Part shown: positions 1 through 10,400 of the stretch, piece by piece | Layout of the letters: every line of letters starts with the position of its first letter | How positions within the stretch are numbered: position 1 is the stretch's first letter | DNA from: HKCCE3408 sp039183205 | Lineage (GTDB): Bacteria; Pseudomonadota; Alphaproteobacteria; Rhodobacterales; Rhodobacteraceae | Length of the DNA: 64,000 bases | NCBI GenBank assembly: GCA_039183205.1 | Contig: JBCDBR010000009.1 | Location: forward strand, 47,147-111,146 | Reading direction: 5' to 3' | Position numbers and translations under genes: made by a program | Notes under the pieces: generated by a model | Database searches by the model: none | The model's input: the letters and a program-made list of their open reading frames with translations, nothing else | What the model was told of the DNA's origin: nothing

Positions 1-1
1 C

Positions 2-307
2 ACCACTTTTCGTGCCTCAATGTGCCAGGCGAAAAGCCCGATCAAGACGCTCGATGCGCTGACGATCACGCAGCACGAAACGCCTGGGGGGCTTGAATTT
101 CAGTTCCACCTGCGTGCGCGGTCCTTTTTGCACAACCAAGTTCGATCGATTGTGGGAACCTTGGAACGCGTGGGCGCTGGGCGTTGGCAATCGCGGGATG
201 TCAAACGGGCACTTGAGGCAAAAGACCGTGCTGCTTGCGGACCGGTTGCTCCGCCGGACGGGCTCTATTTGGCGGCCGTCAGCTATCCCGAGGATCCGTT
301 TGCATAA
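2..307 (+). CDS. truA: tRNA pseudouridine synthase A, C-terminal part (truncated by window edge)
   Basis: This is the last ~101 residues of TruA, which isomerises uridines 38-40 in tRNA anticodon stems. The frame is open from the window edge (TTFRASMCQ, then FHLRARSFLHNQVRSIVGTL), the conserved C-terminal TruA segment containing the Arg/His/Asn-rich RNA-contact strand. The stop is TAA at 305-307. The N-terminal catalytic Asp region lies outside the window. The ATG at 20 is an internal Met, not the start. The gene is on the same strand as the selD fusion that follows after ~120 bp. The family call is secure; only the 5' part is missing. Confidence 0.93.
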   Translation, partial: TTFRASMCQAKSPIKTLDALTITQHETPGGLEFQFHLRARSFLHNQVRSIVGTLERVGAGRWQSRDVKRALEAKDRAACGPVAPPDGLYLAAVSYPEDPFA

Positions 308-430
308 AGCTCCGGCAGATGCAGCGCCGATAGGGCCACACGTTAAGCGTAGGACGTTCACGCGAAAATGTACGGCACTTTCCGGCCCGGCGGTGTATGG
401 GCCAAATGGACAGAACCGACGGGAGTTGGG

Positions 431-2599
431 ATGCAACAGAATGTGCCAATTGTCCGCGATGTCGTGCTTATCGGCGGCGGCCACAGCCATGCACTTGTTC
501 TACGGAAATGGGGCATGGCGCCTGTCCCAGGTGCACGCCTGACGCTCATCCATCCAGGTCCGACGGCCGCCTATTCCGGCATGCTGCCGGGCCATATCGC
601 CGGGCACTACACAAGGTCAGAGCTTGAAATCGACGTGATACGACTGGCGCGGTTTGCCGGTGCACGGATGATCGTCGGAAAGGCGCGCGGGCTCGACCTT
701 GCTGCGCGCCAGGTTCTACTGACTGACCGCGCTCCGATCAATTTCGATATCCTATCGCTTGATGTCGGAGTGACATCTGAAATGCCTCAGATACCTGGAT
801 TTGAGGCGCATGCCTTACCGGCTAAGCCGTTAGATGCCCTTGCAACCGGATGGGAGGCCTTCGTGACCAAAGCCCCCGACGGCGCGGAGATCGTGGTCAT
901 TGGCGGCGGTGTGGCAGGCGCGGAATTGGCGATGGCCGTGCGGCATCGGTTATCGCACGTCTCGGCCCAAGTGACCTTGGTCGAGCGCGCGGGCGCATTG
1001 TCGGCATTGCCAATTACGGCCGCGCAGTCGATGCGCCAGACGCTGCAATCGGCCGGCATCACCCTTGTCGAAGGCGCGTCCGTGGTCCGGTTAGAGGCAA
1101 ATGCTGTGATCTTGGGGGACGGCCGCACACTTCCGTCGGACTGCACGATCGGTGCCGCTGGCGCGCGCCCGCATTCATGGGTGGCCGAGACGGGGTTAAG
1201 CTGTGAAGATGGTTATCTGGTGATCGACCCCTACCTGCGGTCGGTAGATGATCCCACCATTTTCGCCGCCGGCGATTGCGCGCATTTACCCTTTGCGCCG
1301 CGGCCAAAGGCCGGTGTTTTCGCTGTGCGCGCGGCGCCAATCCTGGCACATAACCTACGGGCCGATTTAATTGGTGCGCAGCGCAAGAGCTTCGCGCCAC
1401 AACGCGATTACTTGAAGCTGATTTCCTTGGGTGGAAAACGCGCCTTGGGCGAAAAATCCGGAATTACCGTGCAGGGCGATTGGGTCTGGCGATGGAAAGA
1501 CCGCATCGACCGGGCCTTCATGACCCGGTTGTCGGACCTGCCGCGAATGCCGCGAAACGCGCCGCCGCGCGGGGCAACCAAAGGTGTGGCCGCCGAACTG
1601 GCCGGGCCGGATTTATGCGGCGGTTGCGGAGCGAAGGTTGGCGCCGGCACGGTTGCAGCCTTTTTGCCGACGCTGCCACGCGGCACGCGGGATGATGTCG
1701 CGCTGAATGTCGGCGACGATGCCGCCATTTTGCGCCACGGCGCGATGCGGCAGGTGCTCTCGACAGACCATTTGCGCGCCTTTTCAGCTGATCCAGCGCT
1801 TGTCGCCCGAGTGGCGCTCTTGCACGCGATGGGAGATGTCTGGGCGATGGGCGCGGACGCGCAAGCGGCCTTGGCCCACATTACGCTCCCGCCGATGCGG
1901 GCCGGGATGGAGCCCCGGTGGATGGGCGAAATCATGTCCGCCGCATCCGATGCCGCCGGCAGTCTTGGCGCGGAGATCATTGGCGGGCATTCATCGCTTG
2001 GCGCAGAGCTCCAGATTGGGTTCACCGTCACGGGGCTTTTGCAACGCGACGCCATCACCGTTTCGGGCGGCAAGCCGGGCGATGCCTTGGTCCTGACCCG
2101 CGCGATTGGATCAGGGGTGATCTTGGCAGCCGACATGGCGGCGCGCGCGCCAGGGCCCGTGGTCACAAAGCTGTGGGACGTCATGGCAACCTCGCAAGCG
2201 CGCGCGGGGGCGATTTTGGCGCCCGTCGCACACGCGATGACAGATGTCACAGGTTTTGGCCTGGCTGGGCATTTAATGGATATCTGCAAGAATTCCGGGC
2301 TCGGCGCGCGGCTCAATCGATCTGAAATCCCAATTATGGATGGTGCGATGGCATTGCACCGACAGGGGTTTTCATCCCGCTTGAACGCCTCGAACAAAGA
2401 CGTCTTTGCGACCACGCTCGACGGTGCCGACGCGCCAGAAACCGCGCTTTTGTTTGACCCCCAAACCGCGGGTGGATTGCTTGCCGCATTGCCGCAGGCA
2501 GAGGCCAAAGACGTCGTGTTGCAGCTTTCCCAGGCCGGTTACGAGGCCGCAGAGATCGGACAGCTAACTGACGGGCCAGCCAAAATCACACTGAACTAA
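431..2599 (+). CDS. selD: Selenide, water dikinase fused to an N-terminal NAD(P)/FAD oxidoreductase domain
   Basis: The protein has two domains. Residues ~1-370 are a pyridine-nucleotide-disulfide/NDH-2-like flavoprotein (VVLIGGGHSHALVL near the N-terminus, a second dinucleotide fold at VVIGGGVAGAELA, and an FAD-contact FAAGDCAHL). Residues ~385-722 are SelD, which makes selenophosphate from selenide and ATP, with the glycine-rich LCGGCGAKV catalytic motif and NVGDDAAI. The active-site position is Cys, not Sec; there is no in-frame TGA. ATG 431 is preferred over ATG 368 because GGAG precedes it and the dinucleotide fold begins at once; 368 has no visible Shine-Dalgarno. The 3' end overlaps convergent mnmH by 14 bp. 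This fusion type is known; the role of the flavoprotein half (possibly selenium-compound reduction) is inference. Confidence 0.93.
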   Translation: MQQNVPIVRDVVLIGGGHSHALVLRKWGMAPVPGARLTLIHPGPTAAYSGMLPGHIAGHYTRSELEIDVIRLARFAGARMIVGKARGLDLAARQVLLTDRAPINFDILSLDVGVTSEMPQIPGFEAHALPAKPLDALATGWEAFVTKAPDGAEIVVIGGGVAGAELAMAVRHRLSHVSAQVTLVERAGALSALPITAAQSMRQTLQSAGITLVEGASVVRLEANAVILGDGRTLPSDCTIGAAGARPHSWVAETGLSCEDGYLVIDPYLRSVDDPTIFAAGDCAHLPFAPRPKAGVFAVRAAPILAHNLRADLIGAQRKSFAPQRDYLKLISLGGKRALGEKSGITVQGDWVWRWKDRIDRAFMTRLSDLPRMPRNAPPRGATKGVAAELAGPDLCGGCGAKVGAGTVAAFLPTLPRGTRDDVALNVGDDAAILRHGAMRQVLSTDHLRAFSADPALVARVALLHAMGDVWAMGADAQAALAHITLPPMRAGMEPRWMGEIMSAASDAAGSLGAEIIGGHSSLGAELQIGFTVTGLLQRDAITVSGGKPGDALVLTRAIGSGVILAADMAARAPGPVVTKLWDVMATSQARAGAILAPVAHAMTDVTGFGLAGHLMDICKNSGLGARLNRSEIPIMDGAMALHRQGFSSRLNASNKDVFATTLDGADAPETALLFDPQTAGGLLAALPQAEAKDVVLQLSQAGYEAAEIGQLTDGPAKITLN

Positions 2600-3638
2600 G
2601 CCAGTCCGCGATATCGCACGCCAGGGCATCGAGGGCTGCGCTGTCCAGGCTTTCGGTTTGAAACCGCGCCGCGACGGTATGATCCTGCGCGCGATGAAGA
2701 CGGGCATAGACTGGATCGTAATGCATCTCAATCAATGCCTGCGCCAGTGGCACTGCCGCTCCGCTCTGCGCCAGCGCAATCCAGGCGTCGATTTGGGAAT
2801 GGCCCAAATGCGGGCGGAGTTTATCCAATCGGGCGGCGAGTGCGGGAAGATCATCCATCAACGCCGCGTAGATATCGGCCAAATACGCAGCCCGCGCCGC
2901 AACGGGTGCGGCCAGCATCACGCGGGGCGCGCGCTGCATCGCGGTCCAAAGGGCGGGTGGCACGCGCAGCTGTCCGATGCGCGCGCTTTCGGCCTCGACC
3001 AGAATGGGTTTCGCTGGGTTGAACTTTGCCAGTGCCGCGCTCAGCGCCGTTTCAAATCCTTTTTGCGAGGGTTGCGGCGCGTGGAGCCCGCCAAGCGCCG
3101 AGCCACGGTGCTGCGCCATACCTTCCAGATCGATGACTTGGATACCCAGATCGGCCAATCGCGCCAAAAGCGCGGTTTTACCCGTGCCCGTATAGCCGTC
3201 CAAAAGCAGCACCCGATATGGCAACGTTGTGTCATAGAGACCCGCAACGACACAGCGCCTGTAGCTTTGATAGCCCCCTGCCAAGGTTTCCGCGCGCCAC
3301 CCGATTTGCCGCAAGATCGTTGCAAAGGCGCCGGAACGCTGCCCACCGCGCCAACAATAGACAAGCGGCCGCCAGCCGCCATCATGGACGAGCAAATGAT
3401 CCTCAATATGGGCCGCGGCATTTCGGGCCACGAGCGCTGCACCGATTTTGCGCGCCTTAAATGGGCTGTCTTGCGTATAGATCGTGCCAATCTGTGCGCG
3501 CTCTGCGTTTGATAGGACCGGCAGGTTCATTGCGCCGGGAATATGATCGAGTGCGAATTCCGCCGGGCTGCGAACATCGATCAGCGCATCGAAGTCGGAC
3601 CAGGGGGGCGCGGTCAGATCCTGAAGCTCAATCGACAC
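2586..3638 (-). CDS. mnmH: tRNA 2-selenouridine synthase
   Basis: MnmH/SelU replaces sulfur by selenium at the wobble 2-thiouridine of tRNAs for Lys, Glu and Gln, using selenophosphate from SelD. The N-terminal rhodanese domain has DVRSPAEF and the catalytic Cys95 in YCWRGGQRSG. The C-terminal P-loop ATPase-like domain has GYTGTGKT at ~148-155. At 350 aa it is of normal family length. The start is GTG (complement of CAC at 3636-3638), without a strong Shine-Dalgarno. It is convergent with selD and overlaps it by 14 bp, which places selenophosphate maker and user side by side. No selA, selB or tRNA-Sec is in the window, so use for tRNA selenation is the better-supported role. Confidence 0.94.
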   Translation of the reverse strand: MSIELQDLTAPPWSDFDALIDVRSPAEFALDHIPGAMNLPVLSNAERAQIGTIYTQDSPFKARKIGAALVARNAAAHIEDHLLVHDGGWRPLVYCWRGGQRSGAFATILRQIGWRAETLAGGYQSYRRCVVAGLYDTTLPYRVLLLDGYTGTGKTALLARLADLGIQVIDLEGMAQHRGSALGGLHAPQPSQKGFETALSAALAKFNPAKPILVEAESARIGQLRVPPALWTAMQRAPRVMLAAPVAARAAYLADIYAALMDDLPALAARLDKLRPHLGHSQIDAWIALAQSGAAVPLAQALIEMHYDPVYARLHRAQDHTVAARFQTESLDSAALDALACDIADWLSSV

Positions 3639-3669
3639 AGCAAAAGTCTAGAGCGGCCAATTGCATTGC

Positions 3670-4551
3670 TCAGAGCATTCCCTGCATGTGGCGCAAGCGT
3701 TGGATCAGGCTCGACGTATCCCATCTCCCGCCGCCCAATTGCTGCACATCTGCGTAAAACTGATCGACCATCGCCGTAACTGGCAAGGAGAGGCCAAGCT
3801 CTTTGGCCTGCGCCAGGGCGATGCCCAGATCCTTGCGCATCCAATCAACGGCAAAGCCGTGCTGAAATTCGTTGTCGATCATCGTTTCGGCGCGGTTGGC
3901 CAACTGCCATGACCCCCCTGCCCCTTGTGCGACAAGGCTTGCAACCTTTTTCGCATCGAGGCCAGCTTGCATCGCCATGAAAAGACCCTCGGAGATCGAC
4001 TGAACGGCACCGGCGATGCAAACCTGATTGATCATCTTGACCAATTGGCCGGATCCGGGCGCGCCGAAATGGACGATGGCCTTTGCATAAGCCGCAATGA
4101 TGGGCTCGGCCGCTGCGAAATGCGCGTCGTTGCCACCGCACATAATCGCGAGCTGACCGTTTTCGGCCCCCGCCTGACCGCCCGAAACGGGCGCATCGAC
4201 CCAGCCGATATCGCGGGCGCCTGCCGTTCCGGCAAGCTCCTTGGTAATGATCGCAGAAACGGTTGTGTGATCGACAAAAATTGCGCCTGGCTCCATCGCC
4301 GAAAGCGCCCCGTCTTCGCCGGCAGCAACAGCGCGCAAGTCATCGTCATTGCCGACGCAGGCCATCACGAATTCTGCACCTTCCGCCGCCTTGGCCGGGG
4401 TTGTTGCCCAGTCGCCGCCATGCTGCGCCGCCCAGGCTTCGGCCTTCGCGGCAGTGCGGTTATAAACCGTCACCTGATGGCCCGCGGCTTGCAAATGCCC
4501 CGCCATTGGGAAACCCATCACACCAAGGCCCAAAAAAGAGAGTTTCGCCAT
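3670..4551 (-). CDS. NAD-binding beta-hydroxyacid dehydrogenase (3-hydroxyisobutyrate / tartronate-semialdehyde reductase family)
   Basis: 293 aa. An N-terminal Rossmann motif (FLGLGVMGFPMAGHL) is followed by VYNRT, then the family motif DAPVSGGQAGAENGQLAIMCGG and the catalytic-lysine region GQLVKMINQ. The C-terminal half is the helical 6PGDH-like domain. Members oxidise or reduce small beta-hydroxyacids (3-hydroxyisobutyrate, tartronate semialdehyde, succinic semialdehyde); the substrate cannot be told from sequence. Two ATGs are adjacent (4554 and 4551). The second is preferred because GGAGG sits about 5 bases before it and only 2 before the first. The gene is on the same strand as pxpBCA, but a 240-bp gap separates them, so it is probably not part of that operon. 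Confidence 0.85.
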   Translation of the reverse strand: MAKLSFLGLGVMGFPMAGHLQAAGHQVTVYNRTAAKAEAWAAQHGGDWATTPAKAAEGAEFVMACVGNDDDLRAVAAGEDGALSAMEPGAIFVDHTTVSAIITKELAGTAGARDIGWVDAPVSGGQAGAENGQLAIMCGGNDAHFAAAEPIIAAYAKAIVHFGAPGSGQLVKMINQVCIAGAVQSISEGLFMAMQAGLDAKKVASLVAQGAGGSWQLANRAETMIDNEFQHGFAVDWMRKDLGIALAQAKELGLSLPVTAMVDQFYADVQQLGGGRWDTSSLIQRLRHMQGML

Positions 4552-4794
4552 CATCGCCTCCGCGCAAAGCCTGCCGGGTCAGAGGTAGCAGCGTCGAGCC
4601 GTCACCACCAGAGCGGTCTGAGCAGATGCGGCTTCGGGGGGCATCGAGCCCCCGCTCAGGCCGCTGGGCGCAAATCGGCAAGCATTGTGCCAAAAAAGGC
4701 CAATGCCGCCAGGATCGCGCAGCAATCGGGCATTGCGTTCCGCGCCGGCCGCATGACGACAGATCGCGTCCGCGTAGTCAGGAGCTACGGCCCG
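4552..4794. other. Intergenic stretch with a short GC hairpin
   Basis: No gene is supported here. It holds a hairpin at 4636-4653 of the form GGGGG-CATCGAG-CCCCC, which recurs nearly exactly at 14180-14196. There is no T-run next to it, so it is not a standard terminator. Confidence 0.5.
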
Positions 4795-5565
4795 TCAGCG
4801 CCGTCCCTCAAAGGGTGCCAGGATGACGCCAGCGGCTTCGAGATTTTCCCGCACCGACCGGGCGATCGCAACCGCCTCCGGCCCATCGCCGTGTAGACAA
4901 ATGGTGTCGATTGCCGCAGGTATGTGCATCCCGGCCTCAGTAATGATGGCACCTGCTGCGACCATATTTGCGATCCGCGTTCCCGCGAGAACCGGGTCAT
5001 GAATGACCGCGCCCGGTTGGCTTCGATCAACAAGCGTCGCATCCGCGTTATAGGCCCGGTCGGCAAAGATCTCACCGGCCCAGAGACAGCCAAGCTCTTG
5101 GACTGCGGCTTGTTGCGCCGTTCCGGCGAGGACCATCACGATGATTTGCGGATCGATGGACAGAGCGCCTTCATAGGCAGCTTTGGCGAGCGCGGCGTCC
5201 TCGGCGCACATATTGGCCAGCGCCCCATGAAGTTTAAGGTGGCGCACCTTGCCGCCGGCGCGCCTGGCCATGGCTTGCGCAGCACCCAATTGATACGCCA
5301 CAAGATGCGCCAATTGCGATTTGGCGATGTCCATCCGCCGCCGTCCAAAGCCGACCAAATCCGGAAATCCCGGATGTGCACCGATCCCAACGCCGTTTTC
5401 CACCGCCAGCCGCATTGTCGACGCCATGACGTCAGGATCGCCTGCATGCATGCCGCAGGCGATATTGGCCGATGTCACGATGGACAAAAGCGAGGCATCA
5501 TCGCCCATCGTCCATGGACCGAAGCTTTCCCCCATATCTGCATTCAGATCGACGCGGCGGCTCAT
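4795..5565 (-). CDS. pxpA: 5-oxoprolinase subunit A (LamB/YcsF family)
   Basis: 256 aa. It opens with the LamB/YcsF signature VDLNADMGESFGPW and continues with SANIACGMHAGDPDVMASTM, GIGAHPGFPDLVGFGRR and VRHLKLHGALANM, all conserved. PxpA acts with PxpB and PxpC in ATP-dependent opening of 5-oxoproline (pyroglutamate) to glutamate, removing a damage product of glutamine/glutamate. It is the last gene of a pxpB-pxpC-pxpA operon. Its ATG overlaps the stop of pxpC (ATGA) and is preceded by GAGAGGA, indicating translational coupling. Cytoplasmic. Confidence 0.94.
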   Translation of the reverse strand: MSRRVDLNADMGESFGPWTMGDDASLLSIVTSANIACGMHAGDPDVMASTMRLAVENGVGIGAHPGFPDLVGFGRRRMDIAKSQLAHLVAYQLGAAQAMARRAGGKVRHLKLHGALANMCAEDAALAKAAYEGALSIDPQIIVMVLAGTAQQAAVQELGCLWAGEIFADRAYNADATLVDRSQPGAVIHDPVLAGTRIANMVAAGAIITEAGMHIPAAIDTICLHGDGPEAVAIARSVRENLEAAGVILAPFEGRR

Positions 5566-6566
5566 CTTTCGTTCCTCTCTCGGCCGTCGACGACACCGTC
5601 AATCAAGCCAAAACTCAATAAATCGGACATGTCTTTTGGATCGCGCAGAAGCGGCCTAATGGCCGGTAAAGCTTCGGCCGATTGGCGTTCGGCGGCAAGG
5701 CCTTCGTCCAACCCGATCCATCTCAACCGCATAGCTGCCCCCGCCGGGGCCTGTGCGGCGCGGGGCAGATCACAGGGTAAAATAGTCGCGATCCGAGGAT
5801 ATCCGCCGGTGGTTTGTGCCTCTGCCATCAAAATCAAAGGCTGGCCGTCGCCGGTCACTTGGATATCGCCCGGTTGGGTTACCTCCGACAGCACCGACAG
5901 CCCACTTGCCGCAGCAAAGCCATCGCCTTCGAAAGCCAGGCGGATCGCCTGACGGTTCGACCGTGGGTCGCGCGAGAACTGGGTCCTGGCAAGTCGTGCG
6001 CGCATGGGCGCAGAAAACGCTGCGGTCTGTGCGGTCGCGAGGATCCGAAGTTCTCCGCCGCGGAAACGGTCCGGGGCCTCTAGGGTCAAGTTTGCCGTCC
6101 CATCGCTCTGGGATTGACCGGCGGCTATTAGATCACCCGACTGAATGGGCACGCCAAGGCCCGCCGCCAAATGCACCGCGCGCGCGCCCAGACGCAACGG
6201 GGCATCGATACCGCCCGCGAGATGCAGGTAGCCATAGTTTCCCGCAATCGCGGCACCGATAGATACCGTTTGTCCACGCCGCAATTGATGGCTTGTTGCC
6301 CAAGCCAGCGGCACGCCGTCGCAGCTGACCCGCATTGACGCACCCGTCAGGGCGATGACGACATCGGCTTCGACGCCAAACTCTGCGCCAAAACCCGCCA
6401 TCTCCAGGGCGGCGAGTTCCGCCGACTGGCCCAGCAGAGCGGCACCCTCGATAAGGGCCTGACGATCCATCGCCCCGCCACGGCCCAGCCCAATATCGAG
6501 GTAGCCCGGGCGGCCGATATCCTGCACCGTCACACCCGGGCCTGCGGTCAAAACCCGCAATGTCAT
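5562..6566 (-). CDS. pxpC: 5-oxoprolinase subunit C (biotin-dependent carboxyltransferase-like)
   Basis: 334 aa of the AHS2/KipA family. It begins LRVLTAGPGVTVQDIGRPGYLDIGL, the typical family N-terminus (phase QD.GR.G), and has AMDRQALIEGAALLGQ and the later SEVTQPGDIQVTGDGQPLILMAEAQTTGGYPRIA motif. PxpC pairs with PxpB to form the carboxyltransferase-like half of 5-oxoprolinase. The start ATG overlaps the end of pxpB (ATGA) and the stop overlaps pxpA, so the three genes form one tightly coupled transcript. Confidence 0.93.
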   Translation of the reverse strand: MTLRVLTAGPGVTVQDIGRPGYLDIGLGRGGAMDRQALIEGAALLGQSAELAALEMAGFGAEFGVEADVVIALTGASMRVSCDGVPLAWATSHQLRRGQTVSIGAAIAGNYGYLHLAGGIDAPLRLGARAVHLAAGLGVPIQSGDLIAAGQSQSDGTANLTLEAPDRFRGGELRILATAQTAAFSAPMRARLARTQFSRDPRSNRQAIRLAFEGDGFAAASGLSVLSEVTQPGDIQVTGDGQPLILMAEAQTTGGYPRIATILPCDLPRAAQAPAGAAMRLRWIGLDEGLAAERQSAEALPAIRPLLRDPKDMSDLLSFGLIDGVVDGRERNER

Positions 6567-7297
6567 GTCAGGTCTTCCTGAACCGCACCACCATCCGGCT
6601 CGCCGGCAGCTAAAATCTCGTGCATCCGCGCCTCGGGTACCGAATGAAACGTGATCTCATCGCCTGGGCGCAAAGCGACCGGGGTCGGATCGTCCGGCCG
6701 AAAGAGGGAAATCGCGGTTTGTCCGACATGACGCCAGCCGGTCGGGCTGGGGGCGGTGAAGAGCACAAATTGGCGCACAGCGAGGAGAACCGCGCCCGCC
6801 GGCACCATTGGGGTCAACTGACTTTGCCTGGGAATTTCCCACCGCGGTGCGAGCTGCCCTAAATAGGGCTGGCCCGGGGCAAAACCCAGGGTCAAGACGC
6901 GCAGACTTGCGGCGGAGAATTCAGCAATGGCCTCTGTCTCCGAGGCGCCTGCCATGGCGGCCACCTCGGACAGGCCAGGCGCCCGTTTGCCGCCCCATGT
7001 ACACGGGATGCGCCAATGACGTCGGCCGGCGGGCAATGGTTCGGTTGTCCAATCCCGCGACGTTGCAAGGCTTTGGGCCTTTTGGGCGACCAGGTCGGGA
7101 TCGACGGCGATGGGGTCAATACGCAAATAGACCGAGGCAAGCGATGTCGATGTTTCACAGACACCATCCCAATTCTGCGCTTCAGCCGCGCTTCTGAACG
7201 CCAACGCAGCGCGATTTGCAGGTTCCGAAAGGCGTTCGGCGAAGCGGATCAAGACCCCCGTCAATCCCATCAGCCTGATCTGCGGAAATTGCTCCAT
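6563..7297 (-). CDS. pxpB: 5-oxoprolinase subunit B (allophanate hydrolase subunit 1 family)
   Basis: 244 aa of the AHS1/KipI family. Family landmarks include the C-terminal GFAPGQPYLGQL, the PRWEIPRQ.QLTPMVPAGAV loop and PTGWRHVGQT. It works with PxpC and PxpA in 5-oxoproline hydrolysis. ATG at 7297 was chosen because an in-frame TTG 54 bases upstream has no support. First gene of the pxpBCA operon. No regulator or transporter is adjacent; the 110 bp upstream to the RND permease stop show no clear operator. Confidence 0.92.
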   Translation of the reverse strand: MEQFPQIRLMGLTGVLIRFAERLSEPANRAALAFRSAAEAQNWDGVCETSTSLASVYLRIDPIAVDPDLVAQKAQSLATSRDWTTEPLPAGRRHWRIPCTWGGKRAPGLSEVAAMAGASETEAIAEFSAASLRVLTLGFAPGQPYLGQLAPRWEIPRQSQLTPMVPAGAVLLAVRQFVLFTAPSPTGWRHVGQTAISLFRPDDPTPVALRPGDEITFHSVPEARMHEILAAGEPDGGAVQEDLT

Positions 7298-7413
7298 AGC
7301 TCGGGACCCTGACCGGCTTGGCCTGCATTGTCCATCATTAGGCCGGAGCAACGCATGTGCCGCAGGCGGATGGTTGCTCTGGCCGATGATAGGGCCGTGA
7401 TCGCGGGTCCGGT

Positions 7414-10400
7414 TTAGGCCGGCACGGCCGAAGGCTCTACCTGGTCAGCCACGGGCTCGGCTTCTTCGGATGCGGGCTCGGGACGGAACATCAAGCGATA
7501 CAAAACCGGCGCCGCAATCAATGTCAGCACCGAGGCGAAGGCCAATCCGCCCATGATCGTGACCGCCATGGATATGAAAAATGCATCACTCAAGAGCGGG
7601 ATCATACCCAAAATTGTGGTAGCGGCCGCCAGCGCGATTGGACGCAGACGCGTTATGGAGGCGTAGACAATGGCCTCTTCCAATTGCTTACCTTCGCGCC
7701 GGACAATATCGATCTCTTCCACCAAGACGATACCGTTTTTGATCAACATCCCAGAAAGCGACAAAAGCCCCAAAAGTGCGGTGAACGTGAATGGCAATCC
7801 GGTGCCGAGCAGCGCCACGGTCACCCCGTTCAGCGACATCGGCACCAAGAGCCAAATGATCAATGGCTGGCGCAGCGCATTAAAGAGCAGGATCGAGATC
7901 AAGATCATGATCAAAATCGAGACTGGCAGTTGCCCAGCCAAGCTTTCGTTGGCATCGGCTGAATTTTCAAATTCGCCGCCCCATTCCAGCTGATAGCCCG
8001 GCGGCAATTCCATCGACTCGATGGCCTCCCGAATTTCGCTATGCACGCTGGCGGCGGTCCGCGAGGGTATCACGTCGGCTTGGACGGTGATTGTCAGCAC
8101 GCGGTTGAGCCGCTGCACCAACGTATCCTGCACGACATAGTCAAAACCATCGATGACCTGGCCAATGGGGACATAGCTTTCCGCCGTATCCGAATAGACG
8201 ACCTGATCACCAAGCGGCAGGTTCAATTCAGGATCAACTCGTAAGACGATGGGCAATTGCCGCTCATCTTCACGGAAAGCGCCAGACGTAATGCCATCGG
8301 TGGCGAACAATAGGGTACTGGCAATGTTGTCGCGGGTAATGCCAGCAGCTTGTGCGCGATCGGTGGCGTAGTTGGGGCTCAGGACGATTTCTTGTTCGCG
8401 CCAATCGGTTCGCAGGTGGATGGCCCCGTCCGTCGCCTCAGCGATGCGCTGCATTGCCGTCTCGCTTAAGGCCCGAAGTACCTCGGAATCCTGGCCAGAG
8501 AAACGCGCCTCGATATCCGCCCCACCGCCGGGGCCAAAGACCATCCGTTCGGTGCGAAACTCGCCCACAGGCAAGGCCTCGGCTGCAAATGCCTCAAGAT
8601 CGTCAATCAGAGGCGGGATTTCATCGAGTGTGTCCGTGCGGATGATCATATGCCCGTAGCTCGGATTTCTGCTTTCGGAGTCGTAGGTGAGCAAAAAGCG
8701 CATCGCGCCTTGACCGAAGAAACTGGAAACAGAGACCACGTCGTCGCGGGCGACCAGCCAGTCTTCGACACCGCGAAGACTCTCTGCCGTTTCCGCGACC
8801 TCGGTGCCCTGCGGTAATTTATAGTGCACCAGAAAAATCGGCGTGTTGGAATTCGGGAAGAATTGTTGCGAGACCCGCGTAAAGCCCGAAAAGCACAATG
8901 CTGTAATCCCAACCAGCGCAATCACCACAAGCCATCGAATGCGCAAAGCGCCGCGCAATATGCTGCCATATGCACGGAAGATGGCGCCGGAATAGCCGGC
9001 ATCCTCGCCCGAGCCCACCTGAAAGACGTAGTGGCCAAGCAAGGGCGTAACCGATACCGCCAATACCCAAGACAGCATCAGCGACAAGCCTACAACGGCA
9101 AAGAGTGAGAACATGAACTCGCCGGTGCTATCAGGGCTTAGGCCAATACCGGCAAAGGCCATGATGCCGATGACCGTGGCACCCAAGAGCGGTATCTGGG
9201 ATTTCGCCGATGTTTGCTCGGCAGCGTCCCGGCTGGATTGCCCTCGTCGCATCGACATTTGCATGCCTTCCGCGACCACGATCGCGTTATCGACCAGCAT
9301 GCCCATTGCGATAACCAGGGCGCCCAGAGAGATGCGCTCCATCGTGATGTCGAATATGGCCATAAAGAAAAACGTGCCAAAAACGGTCAAGAGCAAGGTC
9401 ATACCGACCACAAAAGCAGCCCGCCATCCCATGAACAGCGTCAGAACAGCCACGACGATGCCGACCGACATAGCCAGGCTTTCCAATGAGCTGTTCGACG
9501 CCTCTTCGACGACGAGGTGCTGCTGATAAATCGGATGCACGTTTACGCCATACGGAATGTTGGCCGTAAGCTCAGCAATCCGTGCTTCGATGGCATAGCC
9601 CACTTCGACGATATTGACCGAGCTTTGGCCTGATACGCCCAATGTAAACGAGTCTTGACCGTTAAAGCGCGTGATCAGATCCGGATCGGTATCACGTTCC
9701 CGGGTCACCCGCGACAGGTCGATGAGGTTTAAGAGCTCGCCCCCGACACCGACGGTGAGTGACGAGATCTCAGAAACGGTGTCATTGCCCTCGGGCGTTT
9801 CAATCCGCGTCTCGCCGATACTGCCAGCCTCTGCGATGGTATCGGCCTCGGAAATGGCCGAGATCAACACTCCCGGCGCCACATTCTGGTTCACCGTCAG
9901 CAACAGGTCCGCATTAACGTAAATGACCTCTTCGGGCAGGCCAGCGACGGCCACATCGGCTACGCCATCAACGACCAATAATTCTCGGCGTAGATATGTT
10001 GAAAGATCATGGAGTTCTGCATCGCTCAGACCTTCGGCGGTAATGGCGTAATAAATGCCGAAAACGTCGCCGAAACTATCGTTCACAATCGGTGTCTGCA
10101 CGCCGGCGGGAAGCGTTTCGGCGGTATCCTCAACCTCGGCGCGCAGCTCTGTCCAAATATCGGGGAGTTCGTCGCCCCCATAAATGTCTTCTACATCCAC
10201 GGTAATGCGACTGACGCCCGGGCGGTTGATCGAGCTTACCTCGTCAACTTCGGATATACCCTGGATCGCTGTCTCTAAGGGCTCCGAAACCTCGCGTGCG
10301 ACTTCCTCAGCAGAGGCGCCTGGGTAATTCGTAATGATGATCGCGGTTTTGATCGTAAATGCGGGGTCTTCCAGGCGACCCATCGCGTTGAATCCCCAGT

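Noticed and set aside
1408..2508. 366-codon minus-strand ORF
   Set aside because: Lies wholly inside selD; composition is the antisense shadow of GC-rich coding DNA with no family likeness.
3925..4896. 323-codon plus-strand ORF
   Set aside because: Antisense to the beta-hydroxyacid dehydrogenase gene and the intergenic region; Arg/His-rich with no domain.
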